This document shows positions 29,286 through 38,344 of a stretch of DNA of 64,000 bases, one piece after another. The DNA lies in assembly GCA_025362495.1 (NCBI GenBank), contig JANYGI010000126.1, positions 117,815 through 181,814 on the forward strand, read 5' to 3'. Source of the DNA: Byssovorax sp. (GTDB taxonomy: Bacteria; Myxococcota_A; Polyangia; Polyangiales; Polyangiaceae). The notes under the pieces are model-generated. The model searched no databases, was not told the origin of the DNA, and saw nothing but the letters and a program-made list of their open reading frames with translations. A program made the position numbers and the translations under genes. Position 1 is the stretch's first letter. Each line of letters starts with the position of its first letter.

Positions 29286-31963
29286 TCGCATTGGAGCACC
29301 GACCCCCAGAGCTCGTAGCTTCGCTCGCCCTTCGACAGGAACACTGCCGCGGCGTAGCCGTTCACCACGCCGAGCACGCCTTGCCCGAAGTTGCCTGCGG
29401 GGGGCGACAGCGCGATCGGATCGCCGAGCGGCGTGAAGCTCGCCTCGAGCGTCTGGGCGCGGATCGCGCGGCTGCCGGACGCGCCCTCGGTCCACACCAT
29501 CACCCAGCGACCGTCGGGCAGGCCGGCGATGTCGGGCGCGAATGCGTCGCCGCCGGGGCCGCCCTTCGGCAGCGGGATCACCGTCGTCGTCGCGGGGATC
29601 GATCCCGTCTTCGCGTGGGCCACGCGGATCTCGTAGTGATCGCTGCCCGCCGGCTTGTCGGCGAAGATCAGCGCGAGCTCGCGGTGGTTCCACCCGATGT
29701 TCGGCTTGCCCACCTGGCCGCCCGATCCCGCGACCTTCACGAGGTCGCCCACGGGCTTGCGATCGAGGCCGATCCAGCCGCTCCAGATCGCGCCGTCGCG
29801 GCGGAACACCAGCCCGTAGCCGCTGCCCTCGGCGATCTGTACGCGCGCCGCGCTCGGGGCCTCGGCGCCCGCGAGCGGCCACAGCGGCGTGGCCTTCGCG
29901 CCTTCGCTGTCGGCCGTCACGATCGATCCGGCCTGCACGCCGATCACGAACGGCGGCTTCGCGTCGACGGGGATGATCGACGCGATCCCGCCCTCTTTCG
30001 CCGCGGTCACCAGGTGAAATTCTCCGGTGGCCGAGGGCGACACGCGATCGAGATCGGCCTCCGACGTCTTCGCGAACGCGGCCTTCACCTCGCCCGTCGA
30101 CGGCGACACCACGATGCCCATCGCCCCGCTGGCGTCGCGCGCGTAGCCGATCGCCAGCGCCCCGCTCGTCGTCGCGGTCACCTCGAACGGGATCGTCTTC
30201 GAGGCCTTCGGCGCCCACATCACCGGCTGCCGCGTCACCCAGCAGGCCTTCGGCGGCGCGGGGATCACCGCGCGCGCCAGCGTCGGGATCGACTGCAGCT
30301 GCGGGCGCGCGACCTGCACCGCGGGCCGCGCCGAGCAGCGGCCGGCGAAGAACGCCGTGACCACCGCGCAGATCAGGGCGCCGCCCGCGCCGTACAGCGA
30401 TCCCACGGGCACTGCGACGGGCGCGCCGGGCATCGGCGGGGGATCCGAAACCCGCGCTCGCGACGGCGGAGCGGCCTGCGCCAACTCGCGCTGCGGTGTC
30501 GGCGGCGCAGCGCGCGATCCGAGGCTCGCCGGCGGAGCCTGGAGCGCGGCGGCCTGCTCCACGGCGGCGAGGCTCGGCGGCGGGCGCGACGTCGTCGGCC
30601 GCAGGCCCTCCATCGGCAGCGGCGGCGGATACGACGGGTGCGTCGCGCGATCGGCGGCAGCCTCCGTGGACAGCTCCTGGAGCCCGGGAGGGAACAGCGC
30701 CGTCGTGGTGACCGTCACCCCGTTCGGCAGCGGCGGCGGATAGGAAATCCGCGCCGGCGGCGGACGCGACGACGGCGAGCTGCGGAACGTGCCCGACGCG
30801 ATCCCGGGCGACAGCGGCGTCGCGTCGAGCGGCATCGTCAGCGGCAGCGGCAGCGGCAGCGGATCCATCGACACCGGCGGCAGCGCTGCGGTCGAGGTCT
30901 CGAGCTGTTCGGTCGTGGGATCGGTGACGGCCTCCACCCCGGGGTCGCTCGGATTCGTTGCGATCGCGACGACCGACGGCGGCGTCGGCGTGGGCGCCGG
31001 GGCCGACGGGAACACGAAAGGCTTCGATCCAGGCGCCGTCACGGGCAGCTTCGGCGCGGTCGGTCGCGTCGCGACGGGGGGCCGATGGATCACGGGGCGC
31101 ACGGGGAGCGCCGGCGGCCGTACCGGCGGGCCGTTCCGCGGCGCGTCGGCCTTCGCCGCGGCGGGCGCGAGCGCGGGGGCCTGCGGCCGACCCACGGGCA
31201 GCGCAGGCCGCGCCTCGTCGAGCTCCGGCGCGTCGATCGACACGGCCATCGGCTCGCCCACGTTCGAGCCTTTTTCCAGGTCGGCGCGCGTCGGACGGGT
31301 CAGCTGCGGCTGGGTCGCGTCCTCGTCGGACGAGTCGGCCACGGACGACCAGTCGCTGTCGATCTCCTGCGTCGTCATCTTCCGCTGCGGCGCGGGGCGA
31401 GGCCGACCCGACGTCTGCGGCAGGGCCGGCGCGCGCGGGATCTCCAGCGCGTCGATGCGGGCCGGCGTCGTCCCTTGCTGGGGGATCTGCGTTATCGCCA
31501 CCCGCTCCGAGCTCGGCGAGGGCACGGCGATCGGCGCGCCCTGCGGCAGCGGTCGCTCGGCCTCGCCGCCGCTCACGCCGATCAGCGTCCGCATCCCGGT
31601 GCGCGGCGACGGCGGCAGCGCACGCTTGGCCGCGGCAGCCGGCAACACCAGCGGCCCGCCGGTCGTCGACCTCGGTCGCGGGGGCGGTGAACCGTTCGTC
31701 GCGCCCTCGTCCGCCAGCGGCTGGGGCATGCCCACCAGCGAGGCTCGACCCTTCGCGGGCGGGGTCCTCGGCGCTTGCGCGACGGCGTCGGCGAGCTCGG
31801 CCATCGTCGCGGCCGGGGCCCACTCCTTCATCCCGTCGCGCCACACGAGCGTCGTCGCGGGCAGGAGCGAGCTGGCCAGAGCCGCGCGCAGCTCGTCCGT
31901 GCCGACCAGGCGCTGCACGCCGCGCTCGTCGGTCCATCTCCACTCGTCACGTGTCGTCGTCAA
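29282..31963 (-). CDS. GYF-domain membrane protein with C-terminal beta-propeller-like region
   Basis: A TTG start (MTTTRDEWRW) is preferred because GGAG lies ~10 nt upstream; the track's GTG at 32050 has no visible ribosome site and would run up to comF. Residues ~8-60 are a bacterial GYF_2 domain (EWRWTDERG, ATTLVWRDGMKEWAP). A very long Pro/Ala/Thr linker carries a TM segment near 520 (YGAGGALICAVVTAFFAG). The C-terminal ~300 residues have repeated GLPDGRWVMVWTEG-like strands, suggesting a propeller that would lie outside the inner membrane. GYF folds bind Pro-rich peptides, which this protein's own linker could supply. It is coupled to the lipoprotein that follows. Confidence 0.75.
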   Translation of the reverse strand: MTTTRDEWRWTDERGVQRLVGTDELRAALASSLLPATTLVWRDGMKEWAPAATMAELADAVAQAPRTPPAKGRASLVGMPQPLADEGATNGSPPPRPRSTTGGPLVLPAAAAKRALPPSPRTGMRTLIGVSGGEAERPLPQGAPIAVPSPSSERVAITQIPQQGTTPARIDALEIPRAPALPQTSGRPRPAPQRKMTTQEIDSDWSSVADSSDEDATQPQLTRPTRADLEKGSNVGEPMAVSIDAPELDEARPALPVGRPQAPALAPAAAKADAPRNGPPVRPPALPVRPVIHRPPVATRPTAPKLPVTAPGSKPFVFPSAPAPTPTPPSVVAIATNPSDPGVEAVTDPTTEQLETSTAALPPVSMDPLPLPLPLTMPLDATPLSPGIASGTFRSSPSSRPPPARISYPPPLPNGVTVTTTALFPPGLQELSTEAAADRATHPSYPPPLPMEGLRPTTSRPPPSLAAVEQAAALQAPPASLGSRAAPPTPQRELAQAAPPSRARVSDPPPMPGAPVAVPVGSLYGAGGALICAVVTAFFAGRCSARPAVQVARPQLQSIPTLARAVIPAPPKACWVTRQPVMWAPKASKTIPFEVTATTSGALAIGYARDASGAMGIVVSPSTGEVKAAFAKTSEADLDRVSPSATGEFHLVTAAKEGGIASIIPVDAKPPFVIGVQAGSIVTADSEGAKATPLWPLAGAEAPSAARVQIAEGSGYGLVFRRDGAIWSGWIGLDRKPVGDLVKVAGSGGQVGKPNIGWNHRELALIFADKPAGSDHYEIRVAHAKTGSIPATTTVIPLPKGGPGGDAFAPDIAGLPDGRWVMVWTEGASGSRAIRAQTLEASFTPLGDPIALSPPAGNFGQGVLGVVNGYAAAVFLSKGERSYELWGSVLQCE

Positions 31964-32070
31964 AGCGCGCTGGTCTCCAGAACGACGGGATCCTACCGCG
32001 ACCCGGAGAAGATGATCGATTTTGTGGGACAGGAACGCAACTTCGCCCACCTCAGTGTCGATGGACGCTC

Positions 32071-32754
32071 ATGCGCTCCTTTGTCACTCTGGTCTTCTCG
32101 CTCATCCGCCTGCTCCTCGCCGCCGTCAAAGGAGCGCTCGGGCCGCCGACGTGCGCCGCGTGCGACGCTCGGGTCCGCGACCACGTCGTGTTCTGCCCGA
32201 CCTGCGCTGCGACGATCGAGCCGCCGCCGGACCCGGAGGATGCCTCCGCATCCGATCCGCGGCTCGAGGCCACCGTCGCCTTCGGCGCCTTCGGCGGCGC
32301 CCTCGCGATCGCGCTGCGCCGACTCAAGTACCAGGATCGCCCTGACCTCGCGGCGCCTCTCGGGCACCTCGCGCGTCGGGCCGCGCGCGTCGGCGGCCTC
32401 GTGGCGGATCTCGTCGTCCCGGTCCCGCTCCACCCGCGCCGGCTCGTCGAGCGCGGCTACAACCAGGCGGCGTTGATCGCGGCCGAGGTCGCCGTCGAGC
32501 TCGACGCGCCGCTCCTCGCGCGCGCCCTCGTTCGCCTCCGCAACACGCCGCAGCAGGCGCACCTCGATCGCGAGGCTCGCCGCGGCAACGTCGCCCGGGC
32601 CTTTCGCGCCCGCGATCCCCGCGCGATCGCCGGGCGCCGCGTCGTCCTCGTCGACGACGTCGCCACCACCGGCGCCACGCTCGCGGCCTGCGCCGACGCG
32701 CTGCTCGCCGCGGGCGCCGCCTCGGTCACGGCCATCGTCGTCGCTCGCGCGTGA
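32071..32754 (+). CDS. comF: ComF family phosphoribosyltransferase-like protein
   Basis: A 227-aa protein embedded in a longer shadow frame of the track; the ATG (MRSFVTLVF) is the sensible start. A zinc-ribbon-like pair, CAACDARV and CPTC, is followed by the family segment RRLKYQDRPDLAAPLG and VPVPLHPRRLVERGYNQA. The PRPP-binding loop is VVLVDDVATTGATL. ComF proteins take part in natural transformation in competent species and are widespread elsewhere with unclear roles. It is divergent from the GYF gene with ~107 bp between starts, and convergent with the next gene by 3 bp. Confidence 0.93.
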   Translation: MRSFVTLVFSLIRLLLAAVKGALGPPTCAACDARVRDHVVFCPTCAATIEPPPDPEDASASDPRLEATVAFGAFGGALAIALRRLKYQDRPDLAAPLGHLARRAARVGGLVADLVVPVPLHPRRLVERGYNQAALIAAEVAVELDAPLLARALVRLRNTPQQAHLDREARRGNVARAFRARDPRAIAGRRVVLVDDVATTGATLAACADALLAAGAASVTAIVVARA

Positions 32755-32757
32755 CGG

Positions 32758-33342
<585 letters not shown>

Positions 33343-33352
33343 CGGGGCGCGA

Positions 33353-33580
33353 CTATAGCCACGCCGCGCCCGGCGGGCCCAGCGGTCGGCGAACGATCGC
33401 GTCCAGGCGCTCCCGGCCGCGGCGGCGCGCCTGCTTCTCCCGCGCACGCTCACCGATCGAGCGAGGCTCCGACTCGCCCGGCGCTCCAGCGGTCTCGTGT
33501 CTTCGCGCGCCGATCTGTGCAGTCACCGCGCATGGCGGCGTGCTCGTGCGCGCGGCGTTCGCTCGGCTCCGCGGCGGCAC
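33353..33580 (-). CDS. Possible small basic protein
   Basis: A 75-aa ORF (or 56 aa from an internal GTG at MTAQIGARR) whose TAG lies 10 bp before the start of the PEGA-like gene on the same strand. The sequence GERAREKQARRRGRERLDAI is basic and helical rather than random. It lies in the ~300-bp gap between divergent genes, where nothing else is seen. No family recognised. It could equally be leader sequence. Confidence 0.3.
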   Translation of the reverse strand: MPPRSRANAARTSTPPCAVTAQIGARRHETAGAPGESEPRSIGERAREKQARRRGRERLDAIVRRPLGPPGAAWL

Positions 33581-33645
33581 GAGCGAGGTTTCAGGTTGCC
33601 CGCACCCCGCCCCCGGTCACCTTCAATTCAAGGAAAGGTGGCAAC

Positions 33646-34353
33646 GTGAAAGTGCGCATTCCAGGCTCGTCCAGCGTCGCTCTCGGCCTTCCGGCAGCGT
33701 CGCTCTTCGTCTCTCTGAGCGTGATGGGCTGCGCCACGGTGCGCTCCGAGTCCATCACCGTCGTCCCCGTCAAGGTCGCCGCGCCGGCGCCGGCCGAACA
33801 CGGCGCCGCGGCCTCACCGCCGCAGGAAGAAGAAGAGGCCCAGCGCAGCGCGCAGCACGTGTGGTGCAAGTACCTCGAGGCCCTCTTCCTCCGCTCCACC
33901 GACGGCTCCACGACCTGGCCTCGCCTCGCGCAGTGCGAGGTCGTGCGGACACCCGCCGCCCCGGCGATGCTCCAGCGCACGGCCGAGTGCTCGATGATCG
34001 CGCTCCAGAAGTTCGAAGGCGATCCCTTCACCGCGGAGTACGCCGCCGAGGTCACCCGCTGCGGCCGCGAGTCGCTCGACGCCACCACGATGTCGGCCAG
34101 CGATCTCGCCCCGTTCGTGAAGGTGATCTGCGCGCGCGCCGTCGCGTGCGGCACGGCGAGCGAGATCGAGTGCCAGCAGGCCATCGACGAGACCCTCGGC
34201 CCGAACCTCCGCCGCGCCATCGGCGCCATCAACAAGCGCGGCCGCGCCGAGCTCCGGGCCTGCCTCGACTCCGCGGCGTGCGACGCCACGAGCGAGCAGA
34301 TCACCGGCTGCCTGACCCCGATCATGGACCGCCTGCTCTGGCTCCCGGAGTAG
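33646..34353 (+). CDS. Cys-containing lipoprotein, unknown
   Basis: The GTG at 33646 follows AAGGAAAGGTGG at good spacing and begins a signal peptide (VKVRIPGSSSVALG...LFVSLSVMGCAT) with lipobox SVMGC; the track's earlier start is ignored. The 235-aa protein has about eight Cys spread through its mature part (VWCKYLEAL, AQCEVVRT, CGRESLDA, VACGTASEIECQQ, CLDSAACDA, GCLTPI), which could form disulfides. No named family recognised. Confidence 0.75.
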   Translation: MKVRIPGSSSVALGLPAASLFVSLSVMGCATVRSESITVVPVKVAAPAPAEHGAAASPPQEEEEAQRSAQHVWCKYLEALFLRSTDGSTTWPRLAQCEVVRTPAAPAMLQRTAECSMIALQKFEGDPFTAEYAAEVTRCGRESLDATTMSASDLAPFVKVICARAVACGTASEIECQQAIDETLGPNLRRAIGAINKRGRAELRACLDSAACDATSEQITGCLTPIMDRLLWLPE

Positions 34354-34380
34354 CCCTCACCCGCCCGGCGGGCGAGGGGC
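34353..34380. terminator. GC-rich hairpin between convergent genes
   Basis: GCCCTCACCCGCC faces GGCGGGCGAGGGGC immediately after the stop of the upstream lipoprotein and before the stop of the EEP-family gene. The stem is strong but lacks a T run on either strand, so termination is an inference from position. Confidence 0.4.
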
Positions 34381-34391
34381 CAGAGCTCCGA

Positions 34392-35381
34392 TCACGGGAC
34401 GCGCAGCCGCGCGATCAGCGGCACGTGATCGCTCAGCCCCGAGAACGCCCCGGCCTCGCCGAAGCGCTTCGTGTCCTCGAAGTCGAGCCATTCCAGGCCC
34501 GGCGACGAGTACACGTGATCGAGGTGCATCCGCAGGTTGAGGAAGCCCGCGGTCGGGTAGTCGCGCGACTCGGTCGCGGTCAGGTTCTGCACCTTCGAGA
34601 ACGCGTCGACGAGGCCGCGCTCGTCGCGCAGGTAGCAGTCGACGGGCGATCCCGGGAGCGAGTTGAAATCCCCCACGACCACGTAGTTCTCGCAGCGCTT
34701 CTCGGCGGCCACGAAGTCCGCGAGCGTCTTCGCCTCGGCGAGCTGGTTCGGGCCGAAGCCCATGCGCGCCTGCTCGGTCCAGAACTCCTTGCTGAAGATG
34801 TTGGGCAAGCTCAGGTGGGTGTTGAACACGTCGAACGTGAAGCCGTCCTTGTGCTTGAACGAGATGTGCGCGCAGATCCGCGTCTGCTTCAGCTTCTTCG
34901 CGCGGAGCCGGTGGGTGATGTCGTGCGGCTGCCCGGCGTTGTGGTGGCCGATCTCCAGCGCGTCGCTGGCGATCACGGCGAGGCCCGTCGTGTAGATGTT
35001 GGTGCGCTGGGTGAGCCGGTACTTGTGCGCGGGGAAGTAGTACGCCGTGTAGCGCTCGGGCTTCTTCGCCCGCGCGAGCGCCGCGTGCAGCTCGGTCATC
35101 ACGCGGTCGAGCTGCGTCTCGGCCGGGTGCCAGAGGCGGTTCGCTGTCGTCGATCGCAGCGACTGGGTCTCGACTTCCTGGAGGCACACCAGATCGGGCA
35201 GGGGTGAGAGCGCGGCGAGCGACCGGGCGATGCGCCGGAACGCCGGCCCGGTCGAGGCGATCCCGCGCGTGGCGTGGCCGAAGTACCGGACGTTGTACGT
35301 CATCACGCGCAGCGTGCGCGCGGCGCCGGCCGGACCGCGCGGGGGGCTCGAACAATCGATCGGTGCGTCAGCGAGGGTCAT
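34392..35381 (-). CDS. Endonuclease/exonuclease/phosphatase (EEP) family protein
   Basis: A 329-aa protein with the EEP-fold signatures in order: LRVMTYNVRYFG, DLVCLQEVETQS, YVVVGDFNSLPGS and YSSPGLEWLDFEDTK, ending SGLSDHVPLIARL. These carry the Asn, Glu, Asp-Asn and terminal Asp-His used for metal-dependent phosphodiester or phosphoester cleavage. No signal peptide is clear. The substrate could be nucleic acid, inositol phosphate or sphingomyelin and cannot be decided by eye. The start may be later (up to MTYNVRYF), because the track start leaves only 14 bp to the divergent neighbour. Confidence 0.88.
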   Translation of the reverse strand: MTLADAPIDCSSPPRGPAGAARTLRVMTYNVRYFGHATRGIASTGPAFRRIARSLAALSPLPDLVCLQEVETQSLRSTTANRLWHPAETQLDRVMTELHAALARAKKPERYTAYYFPAHKYRLTQRTNIYTTGLAVIASDALEIGHHNAGQPHDITHRLRAKKLKQTRICAHISFKHKDGFTFDVFNTHLSLPNIFSKEFWTEQARMGFGPNQLAEAKTLADFVAAEKRCENYVVVGDFNSLPGSPVDCYLRDERGLVDAFSKVQNLTATESRDYPTAGFLNLRMHLDHVYSSPGLEWLDFEDTKRFGEAGAFSGLSDHVPLIARLRVP

Positions 35382-35395
35382 GTATTCTCCAGGCC

Positions 35396-35890
35396 ATGGG
35401 TAAGACCATCATCGTTTCCGAGGAGACCGTCCGCGACCTCTTGGAAGCGCATGCTTCCCTGTCCGCCTGGTACTACGAGCTGTGGTCAGGTCTGCGCGCG
35501 GCCAACGCTACCGCACGGACGCCGGATGATGCCGCCCGAGCAGCATTTGTCGAGCGCCTCGCCGCCGACTTCCCCGAGCTCGCCTCGGTCGCGAAGCAGA
35601 TCCGCGTCCCGCGCATGTACGTCCCGGCCCCGCCCGCCTACGCCACGCCGTCGGCCTCGCCCAGCTCGATGCCCGGCGCCCTGCCGCTCCCGCCGCCCCC
35701 GCCGGGCGGCGACAATGGCCCTCTCTCCCTGGGCCGCCTCCCGCCCTTGCCACTGCCTCTCCCGTTCCCGCCCAACTTCGACGAGCCCGCCACGCTGATG
35801 GAGCCCGCCCAGGCCCGCGTCCGCGAGGTCTCCCCCGAGGTGGCCCCTCCGCCGATGATCGTCCCCGGAGCCGTGAAGTACGACCGCTGA
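35396..35890 (+). CDS. Pro-rich small protein, unknown
   Basis: A 164-aa protein starting at ATG after CTCCAGGCC. An N-terminal helical part (KTIIVSEETVRDLLEAHASL, YYELWSGLRAANAT) of ~75 residues is followed by ~90 residues rich in Pro, Leu and Ala (LPLPPPPPGG, LPPLPLPLPFPP). No signal peptide and no known domain. The Pro-rich tail could be a ligand for a GYF or SH3 module elsewhere, an idea without direct support. Divergent from the EEP gene. Confidence 0.65.
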   Translation: MGKTIIVSEETVRDLLEAHASLSAWYYELWSGLRAANATARTPDDAARAAFVERLAADFPELASVAKQIRVPRMYVPAPPAYATPSASPSSMPGALPLPPPPPGGDNGPLSLGRLPPLPLPLPFPPNFDEPATLMEPAQARVREVSPEVAPPPMIVPGAVKYDR

Positions 35891-36028
35891 GCCGACTGGC
35901 ACTCTCGGACAGCGCCGACAAACGCCAGACTCGAGCTCGGATTTCGAGGGCGCAAACACACCGTCAGCTCCCGCAAGCGACCCCTGATCTCCATCCCGCC
36001 GAGGGTCGGAAGGAGAGCCGCAGGCGGC

Positions 36029-36622
36029 TCAGCTCCCCTTCGCGTCGGCAGCGCCGAAGACCTTCAGGTAAATCTCGTCGACCTCGAGCACGCAGTCGAT
36101 TGACGCGAGCTCGATCTTGCCGCCCGCGCGGGCCTCCCGCAGCACCCACGAGTTGTCGGCCTGTCGATTGAAGTGCTCGATCAACACATGATCTTGCGCC
36201 ACGAGGAGATACTCGGTGAAGCTGGGGATACTGCGGTACTGCTCGAACTTCTTGCCTCGGTCGTAGGCTTCGGAAGACTCGGACAGCACCTCGACGAGCA
36301 CGCGCGGGTTCAGCAGCGTGTCGCGGGTCTCGTCGTCGAGGTCGGCCTTTCCGCAGAACACGACGGCGTCCGGATAAGTGTAGAGCCCGGTCGCCGGGAC
36401 CTTGACGCGCATGTCCGAGGGGCAGGCCGTGCAGGCTTTTTCTCGCAGCGCGCTGCGGAGCTCGCCGACGACGTTGGCGACGAGGACATTGTGTTCCAGC
36501 GTCGCCCCCGCCATGGCGAAGATCTCGCCGTCGAAGAACTCGTGCTTGGTGGGCTGCAGGCGCTCCCACGCGAGGTACTCCTCGGCGGTCCAGCTCCTCT
36601 TCTCGGCGGGCTCGGCGCTCAT
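36029..36622 (-). CDS. Uma2 family (DUF820) PD-(D/E)XK nuclease-like protein
   Basis: A 197-aa protein with Uma2 features: the WTAEEYLAWERLQPTKHEFFDGEIFAM opening, HNVLVANVVGELR, the catalytic-type YPDAVVFCG (Asp) and LVEVLSESSEAYDRGKKFEQY (Glu plus downstream Lys). DHVLIEHFNRQ follows. The family folds like restriction enzymes, is abundant in cyanobacteria and myxobacteria, and is usually annotated as an endonuclease although its role is poorly known. It marks the left side of an accessory stretch (36-40 kb). Confidence 0.92.
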   Translation of the reverse strand: MSAEPAEKRSWTAEEYLAWERLQPTKHEFFDGEIFAMAGATLEHNVLVANVVGELRSALREKACTACPSDMRVKVPATGLYTYPDAVVFCGKADLDDETRDTLLNPRVLVEVLSESSEAYDRGKKFEQYRSIPSFTEYLLVAQDHVLIEHFNRQADNSWVLREARAGGKIELASIDCVLEVDEIYLKVFGAADAKGS

Positions 36623-36684
36623 GGGGCCACTCTACACGCGACGCGCGCTCACCGCGAGCGATCTACCCGCGGTGATTCGATCGC

Positions 36685-37398
36685 CTATTGCGGTGCCGCT
36701 TCGGGCTGGTTGGCTTTCTTGCTCTTCTTTCCCTTCTTCCCCCGCTCCACCGTCGGGAAGAACGTATCCACCCACTCCGTGCCAAGCTTTCGCTCCGCCG
36801 CGATCTGCTTCAGGGCGCCCTCGATCCCGAGGAGCACGGCATTGGCATCCTCGCGCCACGACGCGATCTTCGCGCTCACCCGGCCCGCGGCCGCAAACGC
36901 CTCTTCCCGGCCGCGAATCGCGCTCTCGCCCCGATCGATGGCCTCGGCGAGAGGCTTGGTGTGCGCCTTCTTCAGCGCTGCCGGGGTCTCGTCCTCGGCG
37001 AGCTTGTGGGCGAGGGCGCGGAGCACGGGGAGCTCGCTCTCCAGGGATAACCGCACGACGACGGAGAGGGTGGCCGGGAACAGGCGTATGAACAGCGCCG
37101 CGCTCCTGTCCTGCTTCACGTGACCGAGCGTGTCGTTGTGGAGATCGGTTGCGACGGAGTCGGCTTGCACGTCACGGCGGCGCACCAGCGCGTGCGATTT
37201 GCCGACGGCGCGGCGCCTGGCGCGACGATCGGTGTCGAGCGCCTCCCACCGTGCCAGCAGCTTCTCCGCCGCGTGGGCGAGCGCGCCAACGGCCTTGTCA
37301 CCATCTTCCCCGGCGAGCGCCAGGGCATCTGCCGTGTAGGCGACGGCGCCGTGGCCGTCGTCCCATGCGGTCCGGTCCGAGAGATCTCGTCTTCCCAT
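36685..37398 (-). CDS. Helical protein of unknown function
   Basis: The ATG giving MGRRDLSDRTAWDD is chosen; the longer ORF start is in a repeat-containing leader. The 237-aa product is mostly alpha-helical (AVAYTADALALAGEDGDKAV, LRALAHKLAEDETPAALKKA) and ends in a Lys-rich tail, GKKGKKSKKANQPEAAPQ. No membrane segment, no motif recognised. It lies 62 bp upstream of the Uma2 gene on the same strand, so the two may be cotranscribed. Confidence 0.65.
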   Translation of the reverse strand: MGRRDLSDRTAWDDGHGAVAYTADALALAGEDGDKAVGALAHAAEKLLARWEALDTDRRARRRAVGKSHALVRRRDVQADSVATDLHNDTLGHVKQDRSAALFIRLFPATLSVVVRLSLESELPVLRALAHKLAEDETPAALKKAHTKPLAEAIDRGESAIRGREEAFAAAGRVSAKIASWREDANAVLLGIEGALKQIAAERKLGTEWVDTFFPTVERGKKGKKSKKANQPEAAPQ

Positions 37399-37533
37399 CT
37401 GCGTCACTCCTCTGATCCCGTGATCGATGGTTGCAGGATGGGAGTATCCGACCCGGTTGTTTCGCGCAAGGGCGCCTGCACAACGGTCGCGAAAGGGCTC
37501 CCGACGGGGCGCGGCGGCAGGCGCGGCAGGTAG

Positions 37534-37610
37534 GTCAGGCACCGCCGACGCGCGCGGTGCCTGACACCAGGGCTGCGCTGCGCATCCCGACGGCGCGCGG
37601 TGCCTGACAC
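37534..37610. repeat. Hairpin and direct repeat built on GTGCCTGACAC
   Basis: GTCAGGCACCGC (37534-37545) and GCGGTGCCTGAC (37554-37565) form a perfect 12-bp stem. The right arm recurs as the 18-bp direct repeat GCGCGCGGTGCCTGACAC at 37550-37567 and 37593-37610. GTGCCTGACAC-type palindromes are dispersed REP-like elements in several delta-group and other genomes. No REP-associated tyrosine transposase is visible here. It occupies the ~285-bp gap upstream of the helical protein. Confidence 0.7.
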
Positions 37611-37682
37611 AACGCTCGTGCGAGGCACCACGCGCGGGCGTGGTGGCCTTCGCGACGAGCGCGCGAGCCCACCACGCGCAGC

Positions 37683-37970
37683 TCACTCCTGCGGCGCCAC
37701 CGCCCGATCCGCGGCCGCGAGGAGATGCTCCAGCGCTCGCCGCCCCACCTCGATCGCCTCCCGCGCCGCGGCGCGCCCGAGCCGCCGCTCGCCGGGCGCC
37801 CTCGTCGCGTCGTCACCGGCAGCGACGACGTCCTCGATCTGCGCGCGCAGGTGGGTGAGCCACGCGCGCACCGCGTCCGGATCGCGAAAACTGAGCAAGC
37901 TCAGTTTCGTGGTGGGGGCACGCGGATCTCCCCCTTTGCCCCCTGCAGGGGCCTGGTGTACCTCGGCCAT
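37683..37970 (-). CDS. Small hypothetical protein
   Basis: A 95-aa ORF, MAEVHQAPAGGKG onward, with an ordered helical core (DPDAVRAWLTHLRAQIEDVV, AAREAIEVGRRALEHLL) that looks selected rather than random. It is divergent from the XRE gene with a 146-bp shared upstream region that is the natural site for XRE control. It contains a 20-bp palindrome (37888-37907). No family recognised. Confidence 0.5.
   Translation of the reverse strand: MAEVHQAPAGGKGGDPRAPTTKLSLLSFRDPDAVRAWLTHLRAQIEDVVAAGDDATRAPGERRLGRAAAREAIEVGRRALEHLLAAADRAVAPQE
37888..37907. repeat. Perfect palindrome AAACTGAGC-AA-GCTCAGTTT
   Basis: Nine-bp arms flank AA within the N-terminal coding part of the 95-aa ORF, ~210 bp from the XRE start. 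Another palindrome, CCCCTGCAGGGG, lies ~20 bp further on. Either could be an operator or a remnant of an inserted element; no second copy is seen in the window. Confidence 0.4.
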
Positions 37971-38116
37971 GTCGCAACCTCAGTTGTGTGGGGTTTCGGC
38001 GAGTCGCTCGGGGGACGTCCATCCCCCGGGCGGCGCTTTGAAGGTTTCCCCACGCCTCGGTGCGGGGGATCTAGACCATGCAATAAACTCTAATGTTGTC
38101 TCGTGCAAGCTAAAAA

Positions 38117-38344
38117 GTGAGCGAAGATCCCGACCAGCTGCTCACCCGGATCGGGCTCCGGGTCGTCCGGCGTCGCGAGGCACTCGGGCTGTCGCAAAAA
38201 AAGCTTGCAGAGAGGCTCCAGATGGCGGCGCCGAGCGTGAGCAACATCGAGCATGGCGAGCGGAACCTCACCATCCGCACCCTGTGCAAGCTGGCCGAGG
38301 CCCTGGAGATGACGCCGGCCGAGCTGTTCACCGGGACGAAGTAG
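38117..38344 (+). CDS. XRE-family (Cro/CI-type) transcriptional regulator
   Basis: A 75-aa protein, a bare HTH_3 domain from a GTG start. LRVVRRREALGLSQKKLAERLQMAAPSVSNIEHGERNLTIRTLCKLAEALEM shows the five helices; in short, LSQKKLAERL and SVSNIEHGERN are helices 2 and 3. Nothing is fused to it. The A/T-richer leader (AATAAACTCTAATGTTG) just upstream probably holds its promoter. The 3' end overlaps the 3' end of the HNH remnant on the other strand by 17 bp. It may once have regulated the accessory genes around it. Confidence 0.9.
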   Translation: MSEDPDQLLTRIGLRVVRRREALGLSQKKLAERLQMAAPSVSNIEHGERNLTIRTLCKLAEALEMTPAELFTGTK

